Shown here piece after piece: positions 34,021 through 43,500 of a stretch of 64,000 nt of DNA. Origin of the DNA: Paenibacillus sp. FSL H7-0737 (GTDB lineage Bacteria > Bacillota > Bacilli > Paenibacillales > Paenibacillaceae); NCBI RefSeq assembly GCF_000758545.1, contig NZ_CP009279.1, positions 6,262,001 to 6,326,000 on the forward strand, written 5' to 3'. The number at the start of each line of letters is the position of its first letter. The stretch's first letter is position 1. The position numbers were made by a program, and so were the translations under genes. The notes beneath the pieces are model-generated. The model was not told where the DNA came from, made no database searches, and was given only the letters and a program-made list of their open reading frames with translations.

Positions 34021-35223
34021 CTACAATCCTGCCTGACCTCTGAGTAATTCCGCTTTATCTACGCGTTCCCAAGGAAGATCAACATCAGTCCGTCCAAAAT
34101 GGCCGTATGCTGCAGTCTGTCTATAGATCGGTTTACGCAAATCAAGCATGGAGATAATACCCGCAGGGCGAAGATCAAAGTTGTTGCTGATCAGTTGAAC
34201 CATCTTTTCCTCACTGATCTTACCTGTTCCGTATGTATCCACATTAATCGAGACAGGAGTAGCCACACCAATGGCATAAGCAAGCTGGATCTCACATTTA
34301 TCAGCTAGACCCGCAGCAACAAGATTCTTCGCCACATAACGAGCAGCATAAGCCGCAGAACGGTCCACTTTAGTTGGATCCTTACCAGAGAATGCGCCGC
34401 CGCCATGACGAGCATATCCGCCATACGTATCAACGATAATCTTCCGTCCAGTTAGACCGGCATCCCCTTGAGGACCACCAATCACAAATCGTCCTGTTGG
34501 GTTAATAAAATACTTAGTTTCAGCATCGAGCAGTTCCGCAGGAACAACCGGCATAATTACATGCTCTTTAATATCTGCTTGAATTTGTTCAAGAGAAATT
34601 TCTTCTGCATGCTGTGTAGATACTACGATAGCATCCACGCGTACAGGCTTCTCATCTTGATACTCGATCGTAACTTGTGTCTTCCCGTCAGGACGCAAAT
34701 ATTCCAAAGTTCCGTTCTTACGAACTTCAGATAAGCGACGAGCAATACGGTGAGATAAAGCGATCGGTAGCGGCATCAGTTCAGGTGTCTCATTCGTAGC
34801 AAAACCGAACATTAAGCCTTGATCACCCGCACCAATATTTGCCGTTTCTTCAGCCAATTGTGCTGGATCACGGTGCTCGAGAGCAGAGTTTACACCTTGA
34901 GCAATATCAGCTGACTGCTCATTAAGTGAGCTCAATACTGCACAAGTATTATAATCGAAACCATATTTTGCACGTGTGTAGCCAATTTCTTTAATGGTAT
35001 TGCGTACGATGGCAGGAATATCTACATACTCAGATTTGGTACTGATTTCCCCGATCACCAAAACAAGACCAGTTGCTACTGCTACTTCGCAGGCTACACG
35101 AGCATTTGGATCATTAGCTAAAAATGCATCCAATACCGCATCGGAAATCTGGTCACAGATTTTATCCGGATGCCCTTCCGTCACGGACTCAGAAGTAAAC
35201 AAATGACGCCCTTTAATAGACAA
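34021..35223 (-). CDS. metK: S-adenosylmethionine synthase MetK
   Basis: A 400-residue enzyme that makes SAM from methionine and ATP. The N-terminal LFTSESVTEGHPDKICDQ, the GAGDQGLMFG loop, and FVIGGPQGDAGLTGRK and GGGAFSGKDPTKVDRSAAY are all intact. The start is TTG at 35223, giving MSIKGRHLFTSES, with GGGAGG 9 nt upstream; an earlier in-frame TTG at 35232 touches the Shine-Dalgarno and is rejected. It has its own promoter and terminator. A SAM riboswitch was looked for in the leader and not found. Confidence 0.97.
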   Translation of the reverse strand: MSIKGRHLFTSESVTEGHPDKICDQISDAVLDAFLANDPNARVACEVAVATGLVLVIGEISTKSEYVDIPAIVRNTIKEIGYTRAKYGFDYNTCAVLSSLNEQSADIAQGVNSALEHRDPAQLAEETANIGAGDQGLMFGFATNETPELMPLPIALSHRIARRLSEVRKNGTLEYLRPDGKTQVTIEYQDEKPVRVDAIVVSTQHAEEISLEQIQADIKEHVIMPVVPAELLDAETKYFINPTGRFVIGGPQGDAGLTGRKIIVDTYGGYARHGGGAFSGKDPTKVDRSAAYAARYVAKNLVAAGLADKCEIQLAYAIGVATPVSINVDTYGTGKISEEKMVQLISNNFDLRPAGIISMLDLRKPIYRQTAAYGHFGRTDVDLPWERVDKAELLRGQAGL

Positions 35224-35391
35224 GTATAACAACCTCCCTTATGGTTAGTCTGACACTGTATAAGGAGTTCCTTAATAATCACAGGCCAAATTAATAAAAA
35301 ACTATAAAACAAAGAAACTCGGGGGCCTGTTCTTTTTATGAAGGATGATTGCAGTATTTCATGTTTATATTCACTAAACTCTTCAAAAAAA

Positions 35392-35466
35392 TGAACCTTT
35401 CCCATATGGAAAAGGTCTAAGGCTTTCCTCAAAAGTCATATTATCTTATTTGGGAGGTGGTGTCAA
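35392..35466 (-). promoter_or_regulatory. metK promoter and leader hairpin
   Basis: The minus strand has a near-perfect sigma-A promoter: TTGACA (35466-35461), 17 nt, TAATAT (35443-35438). About 15 nt into the transcript ACCTTTTCC/GGGAAAGGT forms a hairpin (35395-35416) followed by CATTTTTTT, which looks like an early terminator or attenuator. Further down, ACAGGCC (35330-35324) can pair with GGCCTGT (35287-35281). The rest of the 35233-35563 gap shows no gene. Confidence 0.6.
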
Positions 35467-35522
35467 TTATTCCGAAGCCCCTCCATCATAGTATAAATAT
35501 TGATTCCACAGTATTAAAAAGA

Positions 35523-35562
35523 AATATCAGATAGGATTAATAAGAATTCTTTCCCTGATATT
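35523..35562 (-). terminator. Weak terminator after the spore protein gene
   Basis: AATATCAG/CTGATATT (35523-35530 and 35555-35562), 24-nt loop, then TCTTTTTAAT on the minus strand. It starts directly at the stop codon. Confidence 0.5.
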
Positions 35563-35563
35563 A

Positions 35564-35830
35564 TTAAAGAAGAGACTGTTCGGCTTGCTTAATAAGTCTC
35601 TTCGTGATTTCTCCGCCAACAGAGCCATTATCTCTTGAGCTAAGATGTCCAAGATACTGGCGACGGCCAGAACCACTACCTCCGATTGCTCCTAATTCAG
35701 AAGCAAACTCTGTGTCTGCTCCGCCTCCATAATGCGCTCCATATAAACCAAATTCAGCTGCAATTTCATATTGCATTTGCTTCAGCATTGCCCGACTTTC
35801 CGGTACCACTGTGCGATTGTTACGTGCCAT
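35564..35830 (-). CDS. Alpha/beta-type small acid-soluble spore protein
   Basis: An 88-residue SASP that coats DNA in the dormant spore. The two family signatures are present: the GPR-cleavage-type site (here MQYEIAAEFGLYG) and the C-terminal DNA-binding LSSRDNGSVGGEITKRLIKQAEQSL. The central ELGAIGGSGSGRRQYLGHL is longer and less typical than in SspA/SspB. The frame is open upstream to 35905, but ATG 35830 has an ideal AGGAGG 8-9 nt before it. It is a single gene; sporulation-specific transcription is expected. Confidence 0.9.
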   Translation of the reverse strand: MARNNRTVVPESRAMLKQMQYEIAAEFGLYGAHYGGGADTEFASELGAIGGSGSGRRQYLGHLSSRDNGSVGGEITKRLIKQAEQSLL

Positions 35831-35984
35831 GTTACAGCACCTCCTGTGAATTTGTAAGATTACAGGAATATTGTGCGTCCAACAGCTACTCTTCAATCGC
35901 GCCAATGATTTGTAACTTTGGAAATCAGTTTGAAGGTATGATTAAGTACTTTTACGGGCATTATGAATATATAACTATTACAAA

Positions 35985-36521
35985 TTATTTTAGTGTATAT
36001 CCACCACGAACCATGACAACAAGGCCAAGAGTTTGTCCTGATTGCACAGTAATACCACGACCATCACGAGGGAAAGATAATAAATGGTTAGTCGGTGCAG
36101 CTACTCCATTGGCAAGGTCTTTACCATCCGTTAAATCAGCAACACCATTTGCATCCTGAGAATAGATAACCGCTTTACCCGCACGAACGATAAATTCAGC
36201 GCCTGCGGAAGCAATTAAGGTTTGTCCTGGTTTTACATCGACAATTACGGATTCATTACTGCTAGTAGTCGGGTTTGTTGTAGCTGTTGGAGCTGAGCTT
36301 GGACTCGGAGTAGCTGTAGCTACTGGAGCTGTGCCTGCACCACCATTAAGTGCCTTCTGAATTTGCTGATCTACATAGCTTTTAGTAACCACTGGGTCAT
36401 CCGCTGTTCCAGGTTGCGAGCCTACACCTGCACCTTCAGCAGTAACATTTATTAGTGATCCAGCCCATATACCACCAGCCAGCAATACAGCTGCAGTTGA
36501 TACTTTCCATATCGATTTCAA
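35985..36521 (-). CDS. Exported protein of unknown function
   Basis: A 178-residue protein with a signal peptide (KSIWKVSTAAVLLAGGIWAGSLI, probable cleavage near VTAEG). A conserved-looking PVVTKSYVDQQIQKAL segment follows, then a Ser/Thr/Pro linker (about 68-90), and a C-terminal domain (VIVDVKPGQTLIASAGAEFIVRAGKAVIYS ... LLSFPRDGRGITVQSGQTLGLVVMVRGGYTLK). The last domain alternates hydrophobic strands and is probably beta-rich. It lies between the S-layer gene and the spore protein gene. I do not recognise a family. Confidence 0.75.
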   Translation of the reverse strand: MKSIWKVSTAAVLLAGGIWAGSLINVTAEGAGVGSQPGTADDPVVTKSYVDQQIQKALNGGAGTAPVATATPSPSSAPTATTNPTTSSNESVIVDVKPGQTLIASAGAEFIVRAGKAVIYSQDANGVADLTDGKDLANGVAAPTNHLLSFPRDGRGITVQSGQTLGLVVMVRGGYTLK

Positions 36522-36561
36522 TGAAGTTCCTCCTCAGGAGCGGGATAAATGCCTATAAAAA

Positions 36562-36589
36562 AAGAATAGCCTCCGAAGAGGCTATTCTT
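36562..36589 (-). terminator. Terminator of the S-layer protein gene
   Basis: A perfect 12-bp stem (AAGAATAGCCTC with GAGGCTATTCTT) and a CGAA loop, followed on the minus strand by seven T. It is 20 nt beyond the stop. Confidence 0.93.
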
Positions 36590-36608
36590 GCTTCGTAAAG
36601 GAAGCTAA

Positions 36609-39290
36609 TTATCTTACAGTGAGTTTTGTATCAGGAACAACTGTAAGGTGATCTTTGTCAGATGCGTTAGCATTTGCCTTAACTTGAACAGTAAGGGAAT
36701 CAACAGTGTTCAAATCAGTGATCTTTTTACCGTCAACGCTAATTTCCAACAATACTTTACCCTCATCGCTACCAGTACCAAGTGTTACTTTCGTAATGGT
36801 TGCAATTCTTGCTACATTGCCATCTAATCCTACAACGACTTCGAAGTCTGTTGCATCAACGTCGTGTACAAGAGCATTTGAGAAAGTCAATGCCAGGTAT
36901 CCAGCGTTAACACTGTTAATAGCCGCTTCAGTCAATTTAGGAGCTGTTGTATTTTTAAGTTCAACAGTTCTGGAAGCTGAAGTAGTTTGTTCCATTCCGT
37001 TTCCTGCGGCATCAGAGATACCAACGGCTTTAAACGTGTAGTCTTTAGTCGTTGTAATTCCGCCTACTGGAATAAATACATTTACTTTAGTAAATGTTGG
37101 TTTAGTAGCATCACCTACTACAGAAGCTTTATCCACAACTGCATAGGAACCGGTAGGTAGAGCAGCATCGTTCAGGACATAGCTGTTTCCATCGCGAAGC
37201 GAAGCTACATTCAAACCTACGTTATCTTCAGCAGTTACTGTGAATTGGTGATAACCATCTTGACCTTTGTTAGTTGTTTCATAGACTACAGATGTAACAG
37301 TAGGTCTCTTGTCATCGTTGGTAATAACTTTTTCAGCAGTAAGAGTAACTGTAGCTGCAGCGGAGGCATTAGGTGTTCTAGCTTTATCCTTCACCAATCC
37401 AGCTGTAAGACGAACTGTGTAATCGCCGCTCAAAGTTTTTGTGTTATTAACAGTCAACTTAGCGCCTTTTACTTTAGTATTGGTAGGTCCAGCAGTGATT
37501 GTTTCAGAAACAGCACCTGTGGATTCGTCAATAATACTAACTGTTCCACCTGCAAGAACGATATCTTCGCTGAATGTAAGCACAAGACCACTAGAACCGT
37601 AAGTAGCAGATACTACAGTTGGAGCAGTAGCATCCTTAGTCAGAGTAATCGCTTGATTCAAGCTTGATCCAAGTGTGTTGCCCAGTGTATCACGAACAGC
37701 TGCTTGGAATTGCAGTGTACCAGTGAAAGTTCCGGAAGATGGGAACGAGAAACCACTAGGTACTTGTAGTTTGATTGTGTCACTGTCGGATGTTGTAATA
37801 ACGTTCATGTTACCAACCTTATCACCGTCAGCTTTGAGCAAGTGAACATTACCTTTGAAAGATGCAACGTTAACTTTTTTGTTGAATTTAACATTTACAT
37901 ATTGGTCGCTATCTGTAGTAACGCTAACGATCTGCGGAGCAGCTGTATCAGCAGTTACTGTAACACTTGTTTTAATTGTGTCTGCTACGTTACCAGCAAA
38001 ATCAGTAACTTTAGTTAATGTTACATCATAAGCTGTACCAGTTTTCAGTGCAGTAGTTGAAGTCAATTTGAACGTGTCAGCAGATTCTCTTGTTACAGAT
38101 GCAAGAGCACCGTTAACATTAGCAGTAAAACCATATTGTTTTACAGGCTCGCTAAATTGTACAAATACTTCTTTAGTCGTTTCCTTAGCTACGGAATTGA
38201 TAACCTTAACTGTTGGAGCAGTTGTATCAGCAACTGTCAACAAAGTAGTGTAAGCTGCAACTTTAGTTCCAGCTGTTGTCAGAACACTGTCACTTACTAA
38301 TACTGTGTATTGGCCTTTCAGGTAGTCAGTTTCAACTGCGTTGAAAGTGATTGTCAGTTCAGTACCAGCTTCGTTCAAGCTTGCAGCTGCACCATCAACA
38401 GTTACCTTTGTTCCACTAACAGCAACAAGTTTAACAGCATCTTTAATCAGCTTTCCATCATCAATTACACTTTCTGCATCAACAACGCGGTTGAATTTAA
38501 CAACCACTTGTTTAGCGTTTGGAGCTTCTACGGACAGAACCTTAGGAGCTGCCAAAGTTACTTTAGTAGTGTAGTCATGATTATTGTGTTTGAAGGAAAT
38601 TGAAGTTTCAACGCCTTCTACAAGTGCAGTAGTCAAAGTTACAGTAGTAGTAGTTTTGTCAGAGAAAGTTACAACTACGCTAGTTGGGCTTACTGCTTCA
38701 GCAGAAGCTACAGTAGGAGCTGCTTTCAATTGATCAACAGCATATGCTGTTTCAACTACCAAAGAACGGCTAGCGTTAGCTTTGAAGTTAGTGTCTTTAG
38801 CAATCAGACCAGCATCGATTACTGCTTGAGCATAACCTTTAGCCCATGCAGATGCACTGTTGTCAGATGTTGCTGGAGTTTCAAGTTTCAAAGCGCGGAA
38901 CAATACAGCCGCTACTTCTTCAACTGTTACTTTACCATTGTAGTCGAAGATACCTTTAACAGTATCTTTACCTTGCATCAAGTTAGCTGCAGTAACAGCT
39001 TCGATGTAAGGAACTGCCCAGTTCTTAGCGTTGTAACCTTTGTCTTTGTAAGACAATTTGTTAGTTACTTCAGTAAGATCGAACAATTTAGTAACGATCT
39101 TCGCGAATTCAGCGCGAGTAAGATCTTTTTCAAGGTGAGCTTGACCATCTGGGTACCCATTGAGAATACCTTTTGCTGCCAAAGCGTCAAATTTTTGTTG
39201 CGGAGTTGCTGCTGCGTCACCAAACGCTACAGAGGCAAACATCGAGAATGCCATTGCTGTAGATAATGCTACGGATAAAATTTTCTTCAT
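36609..39290 (-). CDS. Probable main S-layer protein with N-terminal SLH domains
   Basis: An 893-residue exported protein. It has a signal peptide (KKILSVALSTAMAFSMFASVAFG), then three SLH domains (about 25-205): the first is good (GILNGYPDGQAHLEKDLTRAEFAKI), the other two less so (TVEE and SRSL in place of TRAE). The rest, about 210-893, is a string of Ig-like beta domains, rich in Thr/Val and poor in Cys. The frame is open to 39395, but ATG 39290, with AAGGAGGAG upstream, fits the signal peptide. N-terminal SLH, strong ribosome binding site, tandem promoters and a strong terminator fit a major surface-layer protein. Confidence 0.88.
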   Translation of the reverse strand: MKKILSVALSTAMAFSMFASVAFGDAAATPQQKFDALAAKGILNGYPDGQAHLEKDLTRAEFAKIVTKLFDLTEVTNKLSYKDKGYNAKNWAVPYIEAVTAANLMQGKDTVKGIFDYNGKVTVEEVAAVLFRALKLETPATSDNSASAWAKGYAQAVIDAGLIAKDTNFKANASRSLVVETAYAVDQLKAAPTVASAEAVSPTSVVVTFSDKTTTTVTLTTALVEGVETSISFKHNNHDYTTKVTLAAPKVLSVEAPNAKQVVVKFNRVVDAESVIDDGKLIKDAVKLVAVSGTKVTVDGAAASLNEAGTELTITFNAVETDYLKGQYTVLVSDSVLTTAGTKVAAYTTLLTVADTTAPTVKVINSVAKETTKEVFVQFSEPVKQYGFTANVNGALASVTRESADTFKLTSTTALKTGTAYDVTLTKVTDFAGNVADTIKTSVTVTADTAAPQIVSVTTDSDQYVNVKFNKKVNVASFKGNVHLLKADGDKVGNMNVITTSDSDTIKLQVPSGFSFPSSGTFTGTLQFQAAVRDTLGNTLGSSLNQAITLTKDATAPTVVSATYGSSGLVLTFSEDIVLAGGTVSIIDESTGAVSETITAGPTNTKVKGAKLTVNNTKTLSGDYTVRLTAGLVKDKARTPNASAAATVTLTAEKVITNDDKRPTVTSVVYETTNKGQDGYHQFTVTAEDNVGLNVASLRDGNSYVLNDAALPTGSYAVVDKASVVGDATKPTFTKVNVFIPVGGITTTKDYTFKAVGISDAAGNGMEQTTSASRTVELKNTTAPKLTEAAINSVNAGYLALTFSNALVHDVDATDFEVVVGLDGNVARIATITKVTLGTGSDEGKVLLEISVDGKKITDLNTVDSLTVQVKANANASDKDHLTVVPDTKLTVR

Positions 39291-39475
39291 AACCTTTTTT
39301 TCTCCTCCTTGGACGTTCATAAACTGAGATTTTTCTTTAGTTGAGTAGCTCGTGTCACTCATTAGCCGATGCACCCCCTTTCCAGAGTTGAGCAAATTAA
39401 GTATAAATAATGTCTGTGACGGGTATCACAGAAACTGGTAAACAATGATCAGGACATGACAATACTAGATTCCTA

Positions 39476-39517
39476 ATTATACCTAAGTATTATACAATGT
39501 GCCTCAAGTCACGTAAA
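39476..39517 (-). promoter_or_regulatory. Sigma-A-type promoter(s) of the S-layer gene
   Basis: TTTACG (39517-39512), 17 nt and TATAAT (39494-39489) on the minus strand, with a second TATAAT 13 nt downstream (39481-39476). This gives a leader of about 190 nt. Tandem -10 boxes would suit a very highly expressed gene. Confidence 0.6.
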
Positions 39518-39519
39518 GC

Positions 39520-40050
39520 TAATTTTTCCATTTTGTTAAATTCGCTTTACCAGCGGTTAATTTCAACTGCCTGTGTAAATGACTCTACACCTTAAACGCA
39601 GAAGATTTGGAAAAGTTGCGGTTTCTCAAAAAAAATCTTTTCTTTTTTCGTTTCCCGGTACAATCCCAATAGAAGATACATATGTATGTTCTACTAACTA
39701 TTGTTAATCTTGGGTTGCCACGGAAAATAGTATACCATAGTCGTTTTCTAAACGTCATTATGCAATATTTACTAAGTATCATTAACACTAGTGCCATTTA
39801 TTTAAACATTCCTACAAAGTTTGAGTATAACGGGGCTGAAAGACCAGATTTCTCACATTCACCGTAAGCTGTTTATATGGTGGCTTCCCTTCTGAGCTTC
39901 AGCTCTTAAAGCTATAACCTAAAAACCTTCGCTTATAGGTTCAATCAAATATGTTCTTTCTTGGTTAGCCTACTGGTTCATTACTTTGATGATTCGTAAG
40001 CTAATGGCTACTACTTACCGTCACCATTCGGAGATCCGCCCTATAGAACA
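39520..40050 (-). other. Long non-coding region upstream of the S-layer gene
   Basis: About 530 bp with no credible gene, between the terminator of the 113-aa gene and the S-layer promoter. On the minus strand several pairings are possible: CGGTAAG with CTTACG (about 40020-39995), CCTA with TAGG around AAGCGAAGG (about 39940-39918), and AGCT-rich arms at 39910-39894. It could hold further promoters or a structured leader. No known riboswitch class fits well. Confidence 0.45.
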
Positions 40051-40058
40051 CAACAAAA

Positions 40059-40078
40059 AAGCGCCGTTGCCGGCGCTT
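40059..40078 (-). terminator. Terminator after the 113-aa gene
   Basis: AAGCGCCG-TTGC-CGGCGCTT with six T (40054-40059) on the minus strand; compact GC-rich hairpin 19 nt past the stop. Confidence 0.9.
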
Positions 40079-40097
40079 GCTTCTATTACAGTAGGGT

Positions 40098-40439
40098 CTA
40101 ACGAATCTTCATAGATAACTGGATCAATTCCTGACGCTTTTCAGGACTTGAGTTTACATTGTCGTACATTGCATCAATAGCTGCGCGATTCTCGCGGTAG
40201 CTCTTCTCATGCTTAATTGTAGTATGAGACCATTCGATCAGAGCGTTCTCAGCAACGACAAGCTCATTGTAGGAATCATGGAATCCTGTAGCCTGCACAA
40301 GCTCTTCCATAACCTCCTGTGTAATCTCCTGTAGTGCCCGCTTAGCCGCAATTTCCTTTTCTAACACTTTTGCTCTATTCTCAAACATATTCTTGGCTTT
40401 CATGTAATCCAACTGTGCTTTTGCTAAAATCGGTTTCAT
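40098..40439 (-). CDS. Small helical protein of unknown function
   Basis: A 113-residue, all-helical, charged protein (MKPILAKAQLDYMKAKNMFENRAKVLEKEI ... SPEKRQELIQLSMKIR) without a signal peptide, Cys residues or recognisable motif. It has its own terminator and sits between the two SLH genes. Its heptad-like spacing suggests a coiled coil or helical bundle. I do not recognise it. Confidence 0.7.
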   Translation of the reverse strand: MKPILAKAQLDYMKAKNMFENRAKVLEKEIAAKRALQEITQEVMEELVQATGFHDSYNELVVAENALIEWSHTTIKHEKSYRENRAAIDAMYDNVNSSPEKRQELIQLSMKIR

Positions 40440-40546
40440 GGTTGGCTTTCACCTTTCAGAAAATAATATTTTCTACGTTATTGTATCGTAAATCTAAGAA
40501 GAATACAAAATATATGTCTTTGGTAATTGCTCTCATTACATTAAAA

Positions 40547-40580
40547 CACCGGTCTGCGAATATTTTTTCGCAGGCCGGTG
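40547..40580 (-). terminator. Terminator of the 1305-aa SLH gene
   Basis: CACCGGTCTGCGAA/TTCGCAGGCCGGTG (one T.G mismatch) with a TATTTT loop. T-rich tracts on both sides make it possibly bidirectional. Confidence 0.85.
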
Positions 40581-40594
40581 AACATTTTTTTGCT

Positions 40595-43500
40595 CTAGTT
40601 AAAGTTCTTAGGGAAGATGCTTGTACTCTTTTGCAAGAGTGCAACTGTAATCTTTCCAGCCTCCGCTCTAGTCAACTTACCCTTTGGATTAAAGTTATAT
40701 ACGGGTTTCTTCTGTCCTGTAACTGTCACGGCGCTTCCTTCCATAATCTTAGCTTTGGACACAGCCTCAATCGCAGGACGTGAATAGAAATCCATATTAC
40801 TCGTATCAACAAACGATTTACTTAAGGTTGCCAAGAGTTTATTGTCATTCAAAGACATCTTCAGCTTCAGCGCCCTAGCTATCATTACTGCCGCTTGTTC
40901 ACGCGTTAAGGCTTGGTCAGGGCCAAAGAAGCCATCACTTAGTCCTGTAACAATACCTGCCCTAGCAGCAGTCTCAATATGTTTGAAATCCCATGTGGCC
41001 GAAACCGCTTGTGGCACAATATCGAAGAATGTTTGTTTACTTGTATCATAGTTCAAAGGAATACTCAATGATTTTACGAGCAATGTAGCAAACTCGCCAC
41101 GAGTCGTTAAATCATCTGCACCGAATGCATCTGCACGAAGATTAGTCATGAAACCCTTAGAGTACAATCCATTCATAATATTTCTGCCCCATGGATGATT
41201 CGTAATATCAACAAAACCACGACGTAGCTTCATAACAGTATAATAACCAAACTCATCAAATGGAACTGTAATGGTATGTTTCTTCGTATCTACTACACCA
41301 CCTACGTTTTCCCATTTTCCTGAATCGGTATACCGGAATACTGTAATTGTCGAACCCACTTCATCTACGATGCTAGAATTAAATGTAAGCGTCAATTCAC
41401 CGCGTTGAGAAGGTACAATTTTACGGGTTTGACTGTACTGCGTAAAATACCCCGTCTTCCCGCTAGCGTCCACAAAATGCGGAGTAACGCCATTGGTTTC
41501 AATGTTAACACCGTCTTCTCCTAAGCCACCGCTGAGCCAGTAGATATCGGATACTCTTGAAAAGTTATTCGTGGAAACGGTTGATGTGAAACGCAATGCG
41601 AGATCCTGCGGGATCACAAGTTGACCTCCGCCGCCTTCAGTTCTGTCATCGCTACCAGTGACGTTAATAATATTTCCGTAATCATTCTTACGTTCAACGA
41701 CTCCATCAGCGGGATCCGCAATACCAAACAATAATTTTGTATTAGGATAATATTTCGCAGCACCAGAGCTAGTAAATCCCTTCATAATTGTTCCTTTAGG
41801 GAAATTCAATTCTAGAGCTTTATTGAAAACACTATACTTCGTAGCTACCTTTTCTGCCATATACTGCGTGTCGATCTGTACTGCACTGGCATAATAGACA
41901 TCTATAGTATCGCTAATTGTAGAGTTAGCACGAACAATTTGAATCTTAATTGGCGTGGATTTGTCTGCCTTCAAACCTACATAATCATAGGTGAAACGAT
42001 CTGAATTTGGAATATCTGTACGTTTCTTAGCTTCATCTTTACCAATTATTACTTTAGTCGCGCCCTCGGCCTCAATATCAAAACGAACAAAGTTTTTGTT
42101 AACGACGATTTGTTTACCTACTGTCGGTACAGGTGAAAGAAGACGATATGGCGCTAATTCTCGTACTACCTCAAGACGTTGTGTAGTTCTTGCTCCTGTT
42201 TTGTTAATAAGCTCAAGCGTATAAACTTGACTTCCTGGGGTATCAAACCTGATATCACGTAAACGCAAGATAAAGTTCTTAGCACTTCCGATGTACTCAT
42301 AGTACAAGCCATTTGCAGTCAACTCATCTGGATAACGTTTTGGTCCAATAGGTTCCTGTTCGATGTCCGTGAGCAGCTTATCTTGTCCTGTCGAAGAAAA
42401 GACCAACGTAGAACCTTGATACAGATTCAGGGTCGTAGCACCACTACCTTGTAGCACCAAATCGAATTTATCTTTGCTCGTTGTATACTTTTCATCCTTG
42501 TATACAATTTCTGCTGGCAATGCCAAAATGGCATTGCGCTCAACTTCATTAGAAAGTGTTGTTTTTGTAAAAGGTAAGCGATTATCTCCCAAAGTAGGGT
42601 GGAATTGTTTTACACCAGAAATATTAGTATCAATGATATAGAGTTTCAGTTCCTTTTTGATAATCCGTTGATTGCCTGCATTATCAATTGAGACTCCTGT
42701 AAATACGATTTTGTTCTCACCATACACAAGAGGCCCTGTCTGACTAATTTTCAAGTCAAAATTGAAAGTGGTTTTGTTTACTGTTGAATTTTTTTCTACC
42801 TCAAGCTTAAATGGTTTATCCGTTAATGAATTACTATCAATACCATTAATTTGTACTTGTGCACCAGCGATATTTTCAAATCCAATATATTCGCCGGCTA
42901 CCGTTAAAGTATTTTCGGCACTAGAATCGAATTCGTAGGTTTGTCCGTCCTGCAGATTGCTTACGTAAATATAGTTTTTAGATACATATGAAATATCAGC
43001 ATTATAATAAGACTCCGATCCTGTGTATCGGAACTGTACTTTCTGTTGACCATTCGAGAAACCCGTTATTTTATATACGTATTCGTTTGTACCGAGACTT
43101 GGAACAGTAACTGAAGTTATGAGTAAAGGTTTATTACTCAGAGGTAAATAGTTAGCAGTTAAAACAGCTGAAGTTGATTTATTTGTTTTTGCCATAATGT
43201 AGAAAGTATCTGTCTCCACCTGTTGTCCATTTAATGGCAGTTTTGAGATATTAGTAAGATCTCCTGAACCCGTATATCCAGGAAGAAAATACATTTCTGT
43301 TATAACAGTCTCATCTTTCAAGAATTTATAAGAATAGAGATGAGAACTACTGTGAGTGCCATAATCCAAACTTAACTTAAAGTCATTTACACCAGGGAGA
43401 ATATCCAGATTTGTGTTAGTCGTAAATTTAACCAACTTGTACGTTGGAGTAACGCCATCAGGACCAGGAATAGTTAATTCCTCTTCCACTTTTTTTATTG

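Noticed and set aside
35181..35432. An 83-codon frame upstream of and overlapping metK
   Set aside because: It covers the promoter-leader hairpins, has no ribosome binding site and runs in another frame into metK.
35224..35560. S-box (SAM-I) riboswitch upstream of metK
   Set aside because: Neither the conserved CTTATCAAGAG-type start nor the GGAGGGA...GGCAACC core was found.
39520..40050. c-di-AMP or c-di-GMP riboswitch in the S-layer upstream region
   Set aside because: A few short words (GGCTAACC, TAAGCG) resemble the c-di-AMP class, but the order and the paired core do not fit.
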